A stretch of 13,804 nucleotides of DNA, from positions 1 to 13,804 of the forward strand of contig JANLIO010000050.1 of the NCBI GenBank assembly GCA_024654265.1, given 5' to 3'. The translations under genes were made by a program, and so were the position numbers. This document shows positions 1 through 6,324 of this stretch, piece after piece. The stretch's first letter is position 1. Each line of letters begins with the position of its first letter. The notes under the pieces are model-generated. The model was not told where the DNA came from. It was given only the letters and a program-made list of their open reading frames with translations, and searched no databases. This DNA comes from a bacterium. GTDB lineage: Bacteria > Patescibacteriota > Patescibacteriia > 2-12-FULL-60-25.

Positions 1-25
1 AGCTCGGTTTCACATGAATAAAAAG

Positions 26-42
26 GCAAAGCTTAGCTTTGC
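26..42. repeat. Small perfect inverted repeat upstream of the tRNA
   Basis: GCAAAGC (26-32) and GCTTTGC (36-42) form a perfect 7-bp stem around a 3-base loop. Read on the minus strand the stem is followed by CTTTTTATT, so it could act as a weak intrinsic terminator for a minus-strand transcript. No minus-strand gene is visible between it and the tRNA. On the plus strand there is no T-run. The role is unknown. Confidence 0.3.
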
Positions 43-83
43 AGTTCATTTGGAAACGAGAATACGATTGAACGCGAGGTGCT

Positions 84-120
84 CGAGCTCAGCTCGACAG
101 ATCAAGCTCAGCGTGATAGA
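84..120. repeat. Degenerate palindromic intergenic repeat-like stretch
   Basis: CGAGC (84-88) and GCTCG (92-96) form a 5-bp stem over TCA. They are followed by AAGCTCAGCGTGATAGA, which resembles the AAGCTCAGCGTGACA core of intergenic repeats I remember from many bacterial genomes. The word AGCTC recurs at 1, 86, 91, 105 and 125. The pattern is seen in the sequence; assignment to that repeat family is from memory and is not verified. Confidence 0.3.
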
Positions 121-147
121 GGAAAGCTCGATTTAAAGAAAAGCCAA

Positions 148-222
148 GCCGATGTAGCTCAGTGGTAGAGCAATGCTTTCGTAAAGCAGAGGTCGTGAGT
201 TCGACTCTCACCATCGGCTCCA
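148..222 (+). tRNA. tRNA-Thr (anticodon CGU)
   Basis: A complete 75-base tRNA cloverleaf. The acceptor stem GCCGATG (148-154) pairs with CATCGGC (212-218). The D-stem is GCTC/GAGC (157-160/168-171). The anticodon loop TTCGTAA (178-184) places CGT at 180-182, which reads the Thr codon ACG. The T-stem GTGAG/CTCAC (195-199/207-211) closes the loop TTCGACT. The discriminator is T219 and the CCA tail (220-222) is encoded in the DNA. The anticodon stem has four good pairs and an A-G mismatch at its outer pair (A173/G189), which is slightly unusual. It has no tRNA neighbours and is followed directly by a terminator, so it is probably transcribed alone. No convincing -10/-35 pair was found upstream. 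Confidence 0.96.
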
Positions 223-223
223 T

Positions 224-254
224 AAAAAACTCTCCTTCAATGGAGAGTTTTTTT
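224..254. terminator. Bidirectional intrinsic terminator
   Basis: CTCTCC (230-235) pairs with GGAGAG (242-247) over a 6-base loop. The stem is extended by A-T pairs and flanked by an A-run on the left (224-229) and a T-run on the right (248-254). It terminates the tRNA on the plus strand. Read on the minus strand the A-run becomes a U-run, so it also terminates the operon whose last gene stops at 281. Confidence 0.88.
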
Positions 255-280
255 AAACACAAATCATTCAGCACAATTTC

Positions 281-886
281 TTAAAATCGTAAGTATCGCT
301 TCACATCATCACGATCCAGACGTTCCTGAATACGAAAGGCAAGCGATCCATCCGGCTGACCCTCTTCCGTCAACGATGCTGTTAATTTCTCTTCAAAAAG
401 AGCAGGTCGAAGAATTTTTTGACGAAACGTTTCCTCATCCCATCCATACGTTTGCATAAGATACTCACCAATATTTGGCGAAGTAGTGGATGCGGCGTCT
501 GTAACTTCATTGAAAAAATCTTGTAATTCAGAATCCGAAACTTCAATACCACGACCTTCTGAGACATCATACAGCGCCTCCTCATTCACAAGTTTTTCTA
601 AAATATTTTTTTCAAGCTCTGTATCAAACGGAACGACGATCCCCTGTTCCTCAGCCGTATCTGAAGCTAAGAAAATTTTAATCGTATCTCTTGAATCAAG
701 ATAATCCTGATATGTAATAGTTCGATCGCCAACCTTCGCAGCAGGAATTGGAATCGTTTTTGAAATGGCTCGGATAATACCGACATCGGAGTGACGCATG
801 TACACGGCCCAAGCAACTCCCGTAACTCCACCAAACAGAAGGACAAAAACAACAACCGCACTCACGATGATATTAATCTTTTTCAT
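281..886 (-). CDS. Membrane-anchored SurA N-terminal-like chaperone without a PPIase domain
   Basis: A 201-residue extracytoplasmic protein, probably a chaperone for exported proteins. Residues about 7-29 form one hydrophobic segment that serves as an uncleaved anchor, or possibly as a signal peptide. The rest matches the layout of SurA/PrsA N-terminal domains: a strand-like VGDRTITYQDYLDSR, then acidic amphipathic helices including LEKNILEKLVNEEALYDVSE and a YGWDEETFRQKI segment of the kind seen in trigger-factor/SurA helical folds. The parvulin isomerase domain that usually follows is absent; the protein ends just after the helices. It is the last gene of the murE-PH-ftsB operon, starting 2 bases after the preceding stop, and it ends just before a strong terminator. 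The start ATG is fixed by that spacing. The family call rests on pattern recognition; a family of SurA_N-only proteins is known, and the exact client is unknown. Confidence 0.72.
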   Translation of the reverse strand: MKKINIIVSAVVVFVLLFGGVTGVAWAVYMRHSDVGIIRAISKTIPIPAAKVGDRTITYQDYLDSRDTIKIFLASDTAEEQGIVVPFDTELEKNILEKLVNEEALYDVSEGRGIEVSDSELQDFFNEVTDAASTTSPNIGEYLMQTYGWDEETFRQKILRPALFEEKLTASLTEEGQPDGSLAFRIQERLDRDDVKRYLRF

Positions 887-888
887 AT

Positions 889-1317
889 TTATTCTTTACT
901 TGAAAAATAATCCCACCATTTTTGAATATTCGATCTATTATTTACAACAGGCGTTCGTTCAGTCCGAATATCACCAAAGATGTCTTCTCCTGTCCAGGTG
1001 TCCGTCGCAGAACGGCCATACAATACCACAACTCTCTCACCGGGTAATTGCTTCCCCAAACGAGAACGCGCTTCTAATTCAACATGCTCACTTGAGACGA
1101 GCTGTTGTGTAAGCGCCTCTAAACGAAGCTTCCGACCCTCGAGTTGATTCACTTCATTCTCGAGCGAGCTCATTTCACGATCCGCGTGCCAACCACGATA
1201 CGATTGACGTGCTAATGAAAAACCAATCGCAGAAAAAAGAGCGATATTCACAATCAAAAAAGCCGGAAGACGAAAAAGAGTCCCCAACGACTTTTCAGAC
1301 GACGAACCACGCCCCAT
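889..1317 (-). CDS. FtsB/DivIC-like septum formation initiator protein
   Basis: A 142-residue bitopic membrane protein, probably part of the divisome (FtsB/DivIC family), which links FtsQ/DivIB- and FtsL-type partners at the septum. A short basic N-terminus precedes a transmembrane helix at about residues 16-35. It is followed by a coiled coil (roughly 45-75: SSLENEVNQLEGRKLRLEAL) and then a membrane-distal segment, RSRLGKQLPGERVVVLYG. The last resembles the 'AR..LGMV.PGE' signature that follows the coiled coil in this family. Its place downstream of a MurE-like ligase supports a division role. A perfect TATAAT lies six bases before the ATG with no Shine-Dalgarno sequence, so the gene may have its own leaderless promoter inside the operon. 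The family is clear from architecture; whether it is closer to FtsB or DivIC cannot be said. Confidence 0.82.
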   Translation of the reverse strand: MGRGSSSEKSLGTLFRLPAFLIVNIALFSAIGFSLARQSYRGWHADREMSSLENEVNQLEGRKLRLEALTQQLVSSEHVELEARSRLGKQLPGERVVVLYGRSATDTWTGEDIFGDIRTERTPVVNNRSNIQKWWDYFSSKE

Positions 1318-1323
1318 GTCGTG

Positions 1324-1329
1324 ATTATA
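1324..1329 (-). promoter_or_regulatory. -10 element for a leaderless ftsB-like transcript
   Basis: On the minus strand a perfect TATAAT is followed by CACGAC and then the ATG at 1317. With a usual 6-7 base distance from -10 to start site, transcription would begin at or one base from the ATG. No purine-rich ribosome binding site lies in front of the ATG. The -35 region (17 bases upstream) is poor. It lies in the 32-base gap after the PH-domain gene. Confidence 0.6.
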
Positions 1330-1349
1330 TCTTATAAAACGAAGGTGAG

Positions 1350-2006
1350 CTAGATGTCGCGCCTGACGACAGGAAGAGCCTCACTCTCCTCAAGACCACC
1401 ACCAATTCCACATTTTTCAAACAAATCTTTTCGTTCATGATGAGGTAACGAATTGATACACACCATTAATTCACTCACTGAAAAAACGCGTGCGGGTGTT
1501 TCGGCTGTTCGTATTATTTCAGGATTTCGCGCTTCTTGAATCATTGAACAAAATTCCTGCGGTCGTGAGACGCGTGTAAAAACGATTTCCGCCTCAGAGT
1601 TTCGTTGACGAACGCGAATCAAACCCAATTTAAAGAATGTATCAATAACTCCGCGCTTTTCCCACGTGATGTCTTGAATATCAGGGAAGGAAATATCTGT
1701 CACAAATCTTGAAAAAAGTCCACGTTCTTGAACCAGAACAAGTCGCTCCGTCGTTCCGATAAGAACGTGCGTATTCCACAAAATCATAGAACGAACCGCA
1801 CGTATCGTGCCCGTTAAAACCAAAATGAGGAACAGAAGCATGCCCGGCGTACCCCACGAAATAAGTGGGAAAATAAAAAAGAATGGAAGGACAATCAAGA
1901 TCAACACCCAAAACAACCGACGAACAAGGACGATCGGATGACGACGGATGACACCAAGAAGACGCTCTCGTTCATTTAAATGTAATACGTCATCAATATG
2001 AAACAT
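1350..2006 (-). CDS. PH domain-containing membrane protein (bPH2/DUF304-like)
   Basis: A 218-residue inner-membrane protein. Two adjacent hydrophobic segments (roughly residues 27-50 and 54-72) sit before a domain whose pattern matches bacterial pleckstrin-homology-like proteins of the YdbT/DUF304 type: WNTHVLIGTTERLVLVQERG, then FPDIQDITWEKRGVIDTFF and GLIRVRQRNS strands. In this family the 'T..RL....G' strand pair and the 'I..I......G..D..F..G.I' block are the diagnostic parts. A C-terminal tail of about 60 residues has no family I recognise. The start lies 6 bases after the MurE-like stop, so the two genes are co-transcribed. TACAAT ends 8 bases before the ATG and there is no Shine-Dalgarno sequence. 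The molecular role of the family is unknown; a link to membrane or envelope organisation is inferred from its neighbours. Confidence 0.78.
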   Translation of the reverse strand: MFHIDDVLHLNERERLLGVIRRHPIVLVRRLFWVLILIVLPFFFIFPLISWGTPGMLLFLILVLTGTIRAVRSMILWNTHVLIGTTERLVLVQERGLFSRFVTDISFPDIQDITWEKRGVIDTFFKLGLIRVRQRNSEAEIVFTRVSRPQEFCSMIQEARNPEIIRTAETPARVFSVSELMVCINSLPHHERKDLFEKCGIGGGLEESEALPVVRRDI

Positions 2007-2012
2007 ATATCT

Positions 2013-3314
2013 CTATTGTAGCATGCTCTTTAAAATCGCTTGCTTCGCAATTTCCGCTTCATCCCAAGCCTCTTTTTTCCCACCCGCAACACAAATCCAC
2101 GGCTCATTTCCTTTGCCTGTTAGTAAAACAAAATCCTTTGCTGATGCCAGATCCATCGCTTTTTGAATCGCTTCTTTCCGATCTTCAATCAAGAAAAGAT
2201 CATTCTCCACTTTTTTTCCAGCCTTTTTCGCACCCGTTGCAACCTGATCCATAATAGCGCGAGGATCATCGTCGTACGGGTCTTCGTTTGTCACAATCAC
2301 AACATCTGCATTTTCACCTGCGATTTTCCCAAGGATTGGTCGGCGCGCAACGTCCCGTCCCCCACCGCATGACCCAAGGACGTGGATAATTCGTTTATGC
2401 GGATACTTCAAAATTGTACGATATAAAATTTCCAGAGCTACTGGCTCGGCAGCGTAATCAATCATCACGTTCCAATCTTGACCCTGATCGATCAATTGAA
2501 ATCGTCCGGGCAACGAAATCATTTTTTCAAGATGAGCGACTGATTTTTTCAATGAAATTCCCAGAGATTCGGCAGTTGCAATGGCTGTGCTCGCATTCCA
2601 CGCATTTGGCACACCGGGCATTTGAAGCGTTACAGATGATCCATGAATCTGAAACGAAACGCCTGAAAGAGAATCGACGATTTTCTGAGATTCATTTTTT
2701 GAACCTTCCCCAAACCACACGACTCGATCAAAACCGGGCAATTCAAAATCTTTCGCATGCTCATCCCCTGCATTTAAAACCGCGATTTTTGGAACAACAT
2801 TCCCGTTTATGCTCTTTCTCTTTGACCGCGCGACATGGCGAAAAAAATCCAACTTCGCATTCTTGTACGCTTCAAACCCTCCATGCGCCTCAATATGTTC
2901 AGGCGTGAGATTTGTGAAAACGGCAACATCAAAACAAACCCCGCGATGACGATGTTGTACAACGCCCTGTGACGAAACTTCCACCACCGCATAACGACAC
3001 CCTTCACGGACCATACGACGCAACAATTTTTGAAGCGCAAATCGCCCAGGCATTGTCATTTTCGTCATGTTCGTCCATGACTCACGCCCAACTTTTATTC
3101 GAGCCGTTGTGATCGCGCCCGTCTTTACTCCACCCCCTTCCAATGCATGCGAAATCATCAAACTCGTAGTTGTTTTTCCATTTGTTCCTGTCACACCAAC
3201 AACAATCAAATCTTTCGAAGGATTGCGATACCACAACACCGCGAGCCAAGAAAGCACGAGGTGATAAATCCTCTTCACCGACTCGGGTACCATTTTTTTT
3301 AACGCATGAATCAT
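2013..3314 (-). CDS. murE: MurE-like Mur ligase lacking the N-terminal substrate domain
   Basis: A 433-residue ATP-dependent amide ligase of the Mur family, closest to MurE, which adds the third amino acid to UDP-MurNAc-L-Ala-D-Glu in the cytoplasm. Visible motifs: P-loop TGTNGKTTT (42-50), EVSSQGVVQHRHRG (112-125), an AK pair in the position of the carbamylated lysine (K154), LPGRFQ (268-273), LGSCGGGRD (313-321), EDPYDDDPR (344-352) and GKGNE (400-404). The usual N-terminal UDP-binding domain of about 90 residues is missing; only about 35 residues, including a hydrophobic stretch (IYHLVLSWLAVLWY), precede the ATPase core. Several canonical residues differ: SSH to SSQ, DYAHTP to DYAAEP, DNPR to EDPY, GKGHE to GKGNE. 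The DNPR signature of meso-diaminopimelate enzymes is therefore absent. It is the first gene of the operon with FtsB-like and SurA-like proteins. A later start at 3293 (Met8) is possible. Confidence 0.85.
   Translation of the reverse strand: MIHALKKMVPESVKRIYHLVLSWLAVLWYRNPSKDLIVVGVTGTNGKTTTSLMISHALEGGGVKTGAITTARIKVGRESWTNMTKMTMPGRFALQKLLRRMVREGCRYAVVEVSSQGVVQHRHRGVCFDVAVFTNLTPEHIEAHGGFEAYKNAKLDFFRHVARSKRKSINGNVVPKIAVLNAGDEHAKDFELPGFDRVVWFGEGSKNESQKIVDSLSGVSFQIHGSSVTLQMPGVPNAWNASTAIATAESLGISLKKSVAHLEKMISLPGRFQLIDQGQDWNVMIDYAAEPVALEILYRTILKYPHKRIIHVLGSCGGGRDVARRPILGKIAGENADVVIVTNEDPYDDDPRAIMDQVATGAKKAGKKVENDLFLIEDRKEAIQKAMDLASAKDFVLLTGKGNEPWICVAGGKKEAWDEAEIAKQAILKSMLQ
2015..2020 (-). promoter_or_regulatory. 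Possible -10 element before the PH-domain gene
   Basis: TACAAT on the minus strand, within the end of the MurE-like gene, ends eight bases before the ATG at 2006. It matches the -10 consensus at five of six positions, has a poor -35, and the downstream gene has no Shine-Dalgarno sequence. The spacing suggests a leader of one or two bases. It may be fortuitous, since it lies inside codons. Confidence 0.35.
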
Positions 3315-3353
3315 AATGATATTGAGAGCTAGAAGCGAGTTTTTAATCTTTTT

Positions 3354-3398
3354 CCGTCATCTCGACCGCTTTATCCGTCATCTCGAGCGCAGTCGAGA
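3354..3398. repeat. Tandem 'CCGTCATCTCGA' repeat with palindromic arm
   Basis: CCGTCATCTCGACCGC (3354-3369) and CCGTCATCTCGAGCGC (3375-3390) are 15/16 identical and 21 bases apart. In the second copy TCTCGA (3381-3386) pairs with TCGAGA (3393-3398) over GCGCAG. The sequence looks like the GTCATCTCGAGCGCAGTCGAGAGATC type of intergenic repeat that I recall from many bacterial genomes. It lies in the non-coding gap upstream of the MurE-like gene. Confidence 0.6.
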
Positions 3399-3414
3399 GA
3401 TCCCTTCGTCCCCA

Positions 3415-3446
3415 CCCGTCATCCCGAATGCTTTTTGGGTGACGGG
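3415..3446. repeat. Bulged hairpin in the intergenic repeat block
   Basis: CCCGTCA (3415-3421) pairs with TGACGGG (3440-3446). After a single bulged T the inner arm CCCGAA (3423-3428) pairs with TTTGGG (3434-3439), including one G-T pair, giving about 13 base pairs over a 5-base loop. There is no T-run after it on either strand, so it does not look like an intrinsic terminator for the pgsA-like gene. It could still be an mRNA-stabilising structure or a mobile palindromic repeat. Confidence 0.55.
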
Positions 3447-3465
3447 AATAGAAGACGCCCCTCTG

Positions 3466-3500
3466 ATTTCCTGGATCCTGGATTAAATCCATGATGACAG
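3466..3500. repeat. 'TGGATC...GATGACA' palindromic repeat-like segment
   Basis: TCCTGGATCCTGGATTAAAT followed by CCATGATGACA resembles a decayed copy of the widespread TGGATCCCGGATCAAGTC..GATGACA intergenic repeat. The inner TGGAT (3479-3483) and ATCCA (3487-3491) form a small stem. Two mismatched G positions relative to the remembered form suggest decay. Bases 3315-3574 otherwise hold no supported gene. Confidence 0.4.
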
Positions 3501-3574
3501 AAGAGTGCTGGATGCTACACACTGGAGACCGAGAACTGGGTACGAACAACTGAGAATTCGCCCGTTTTCCATCT

Positions 3575-4159
3575 TCACAAGCTATACGTGAGAAGCGACA
3601 CAATTGCAAAAACAAGCGCGAGCGTCAACGTTCCGATTGAAAATGGAACGAGCAGAACAAATCCAAACCATTTTGCGATTAAGAGGAGCATAACACCCGT
3701 AACCTGAAGAAGCATTTTGATCTTCCCTGCCCAATTTGCACTGATAATCAAACTCCCTCGCTGATGACGGATAAGTCCGGATGACACAATAAGCAATTCA
3801 ACAAGAACGATAAGGCCGGCAAATATGGGATTGATTTCACGCGCAACGAAAAGGACAACGACAGAACCGATCAGTAATTTATCCGCGACCGGATCGGCAA
3901 CTGTTCCCCATACGGTAATTTGTCGTCGCGTTCGCGCAATCGATCCATCTAATGCATCGGTAAACGATGCAAACAAAAAAAGCGGAACAGCAATCGACCA
4001 GTTTGAATGTGAGAGATACCACAGAACAAACGGAATCAAAAAAAATCGAAACAACGTAACGTGATTCGGGTGAAGCTGTTTTGGTAAAAAACGGATAAGA
4101 ATCGCGTGCAAAAATCGATCGTGAGGATAGATTGGTGCGTTCGAATTGGTCATCAACAT
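3575..4159 (-). CDS. pgsA: CDP-alcohol phosphatidyltransferase (PgsA-like)
   Basis: An integral membrane enzyme of the CDP-alcohol phosphatidyltransferase family, most likely phosphatidylglycerophosphate synthase, which joins CDP-diacylglycerol to glycerol-3-phosphate. The full catalytic motif DxxDGxxAR(x8)GxxxDxxxD is present (D68, D71, G72, A75, R76, G85, D89, D93 in a 194-residue protein). The helix before it starts with the family's 'PNHVTLFRF' segment. About five more hydrophobic helices follow. Length is normal. The start is uncertain. I chose the ATG at 4159, which has TATCAT nine bases upstream and begins just before the conserved part. A GTG at 4219, with AAGGAG 13 bases upstream, and ATGs at 4204 and 4153 are alternatives. 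The gene is divergent from the membrane protein at 4249 and ends next to the repeat block. The substrate alcohol is not fixed by the sequence; cardiolipin or other head-group transferases share the motif. Confidence 0.85.
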   Translation of the reverse strand: MLMTNSNAPIYPHDRFLHAILIRFLPKQLHPNHVTLFRFFLIPFVLWYLSHSNWSIAVPLFLFASFTDALDGSIARTRRQITVWGTVADPVADKLLIGSVVVLFVAREINPIFAGLIVLVELLIVSSGLIRHQRGSLIISANWAGKIKMLLQVTGVMLLLIAKWFGFVLLVPFSIGTLTLALVFAIVSLLTYSL

Positions 4160-4248
4160 AAATCCGACATGATACAAAGGTCTTGATCTCTTCCATGTTA
4201 TCATGATCCAATCGTCCACGGAACACCGTCTACTCCTTTTTCTCCCTT

Positions 4249-6324
4249 ATGCTGATACTTTTTCTCTCCATTCTCACGCTTCTTTCAACCGGATATGTAT
4301 TCGGTACACGCTTTGCACCGCGCCATCATGGAATCGCAAAAGGGACACTTGGATTGATTCTGGCGCTCGGTATCCAAAGTCTATTTCAGACTGCGTTTTA
4401 TTATTTGAATATACAACTCAGTAAAACAACCGATATTTTTAGCCTGATCGGAACGGCGATTGTTGCCATCATTGCGTGGTTCAGCTTTCAACAAAAAAGA
4501 GAGAACGAAGCAGGCTTTCCATCTTCACGTTCAATTCCAAAAATAATTGCCGGTGTCATTCTCCTTCTCGCATCCATTCCCATTTTTATATTCACACTTC
4601 AGGGCACAGCTTCCGCGAGCACCGGATCTTCGATTCTCACACCGTGGACACAACTTCCACAAAATACGCTTCTTTATATCGCCCTTCTTTGGCTCCTTCT
4701 TTTTATTTCAACAATTGCGATCAAATCCCCTCTTTTTTCCGCGATCCATTCAGGCATCGCCCTTTTTTCAGTCACATCAATCACTCCGCTCATCTATAAA
4801 GTTGGTTTTGGATTTGATGGCTTTCTCCATATTGCGAGTGAACGCGTCCTCCTTACGACCGGAACGCTCTCACCAAAACCGCTGTATTATATGGGTCAAT
4901 ACGTGTTTACCACATGGCTAAGTCGTCTCTTTACGATTCCAATCGAGTCGGTTGATCGATGGCTTATCCCAATTCTCACCGCCATACTTCTCCCCCTCGC
5001 ACTCTACCTCATTCAACAACCCGCACCTAAAACAGAAACATCAAAAAAACAAAAATCGTATCTTTTTGCGTTTCTCCTCCTCCCCCTTCTTCCGCTCGCT
5101 CCGTTTATTGCAACAACACCACAATATTTTTCCTATCTTTTATCAATTACAGCACTTTTTCTACTCTTTGGCGTGATGGAAAGTCGTGTTGTTCATCCCA
5201 TGGCACCGCTTATTCTTTCAATGTGGGCTCTCGCGATTCATCCGCTCGCCGGACTTCCCGTCCTCTTTGTTGCTCTTGCCGTTTTGTTTTCAGAACGATC
5301 ACGCCTTTTTTCCGGATTCCTTATTCTTTGCGCCACGCTATCAGTCCCAATCGCCTTTTTCGCATTAAGTGCCTATTCCGGTATTCGCATTGAATGGGCA
5401 ACTGGCGCACTTTTTTCACCTCAGCTGTGGGGTGAACAATTCCAACGTCTCAATCCATTTGTCGGCAATCATTTTGCACTTTGGCCAGCTTGGGCAGAGC
5501 TCACACAACGAGCGACTCCTCTCATCTTCCTTTTTTTCGCAATTGGTTCAATCTTTACCACGCGCAAACGTTGGACCATGGTTCTTACATTATCAGCCGT
5601 CTTTCTGTGGATTTCAGGCGCCGGCTTACACATTGGAAGCGACTTTCAATTCTTAATTGAATACGAACGAGCAAATTACGCCGATCGATTACAGTCCCTC
5701 GCGTTCTTTTGTCTCCTCCCAGCCGTTCTTCCCGGATTCATTCTTCTGATTCGTCGTATTCGCACGTCTCCTCGCTTTATCCAAATCTCTCTCCTCATCA
5801 TCGCCCTTCTTTGGAGTTCAGGCCTCGCCTATAGCGCATTTCCGCGGAATGACGCGCTGGTAACAGGACACGGTTGGAGCACGAGCCAATATGATATGGA
5901 TGCCGTTCGCTTGATTCACATGGATGCGAATGGGAACGACTACACCGTTCTTGCAAATCAAAGTGTTTCCGCCTCTGCAGTATCGCAACTCGGTTTTTAT
6001 CGATATGTAAACGATCTCTTTTTCTATCCGATCCCTACCGGTGGTCCGCTCTACCAAATCTATCTAAAAATGACGTATCAAGAACCAACTCGTGAAACGG
6101 CGTATGAAGCCTCCGTTCTCGGAAAAACAAACCTTGTCTACGTTGTCGTCAATCGCTATTGGTGGCAAGCATCCTCACTCAGTGAATCACTTCGAAACGT
6201 TGCCGATCAAAATTGGGATATATTAACGAAAAAAGAAAAACTAAATCAGGACGACTGGCAAATCCACATTTACAAATTCGATTTTAATAACAGTTCAAGC
6301 TCGTCCAGCACAGCATCCGAATGA
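4249..6324 (+). CDS. Large polytopic membrane protein, GT-C glycosyltransferase-like
   Basis: A 691-residue integral membrane protein with about a dozen hydrophobic segments between residues 1 and 530, followed by a soluble C-terminal part of about 150 residues. After the fifth or so helix comes a loop FGFDGFLHIASERVLLTTG leading to PLYYMGQYVFTTWLSRL. An acidic residue with a following His in the first large loop is typical of GT-C enzymes that use polyprenyl-linked sugars, but I cannot identify a full catalytic set. The C-terminal part contains ANQSVSASAVSQLGFYRY and YPIPTGGPLYQIYLKMTY, a segment I recall from CPR membrane proteins (unverified). The extreme C-terminus is a run of six serines. 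The last 55 bases overlap the opposite-strand glycosyltransferase gene. There is no clear Shine-Dalgarno sequence; the ATG follows a pyrimidine-rich tract. The flanking glycosyltransferase operon supports a role in surface-glycan transfer, which is inference. Confidence 0.7.
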   Translation: MLILFLSILTLLSTGYVFGTRFAPRHHGIAKGTLGLILALGIQSLFQTAFYYLNIQLSKTTDIFSLIGTAIVAIIAWFSFQQKRENEAGFPSSRSIPKIIAGVILLLASIPIFIFTLQGTASASTGSSILTPWTQLPQNTLLYIALLWLLLFISTIAIKSPLFSAIHSGIALFSVTSITPLIYKVGFGFDGFLHIASERVLLTTGTLSPKPLYYMGQYVFTTWLSRLFTIPIESVDRWLIPILTAILLPLALYLIQQPAPKTETSKKQKSYLFAFLLLPLLPLAPFIATTPQYFSYLLSITALFLLFGVMESRVVHPMAPLILSMWALAIHPLAGLPVLFVALAVLFSERSRLFSGFLILCATLSVPIAFFALSAYSGIRIEWATGALFSPQLWGEQFQRLNPFVGNHFALWPAWAELTQRATPLIFLFFAIGSIFTTRKRWTMVLTLSAVFLWISGAGLHIGSDFQFLIEYERANYADRLQSLAFFCLLPAVLPGFILLIRRIRTSPRFIQISLLIIALLWSSGLAYSAFPRNDALVTGHGWSTSQYDMDAVRLIHMDANGNDYTVLANQSVSASAVSQLGFYRYVNDLFFYPIPTGGPLYQIYLKMTYQEPTRETAYEASVLGKTNLVYVVVNRYWWQASSLSESLRNVADQNWDILTKKEKLNQDDWQIHIYKFDFNNSSSSSSTASE

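Noticed and set aside
89..274. A 61-codon minus-strand reading frame with a VRVELTTSALRKHCSTTELHR segment
   Set aside because: It is the antisense of the tRNA-Thr. Translations of tRNA antisense strands of this kind are well-known spurious proteins, and the frame crosses the terminator.
3343..3615. A 90-codon minus-strand reading frame in the gap upstream of the MurE-like gene
   Set aside because: It is a translation of the palindromic repeat block (the DLSTALEMTDKAVEMTEKD-type peptide is an artefact of these repeats), overlaps the pgsA-like 3' end and has no protein-like pattern.
3879..4226. A GTG-started minus-strand frame at 4226 preceded by a good AAGGAG six bases away
   Set aside because: The strong ribosome-binding-like sequence is tempting, but this frame runs through the pgsA-like gene out of phase with its perfect catalytic motif and ends without any recognisable domain. 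The purine run may be fortuitous, being the complement of a pyrimidine tract.
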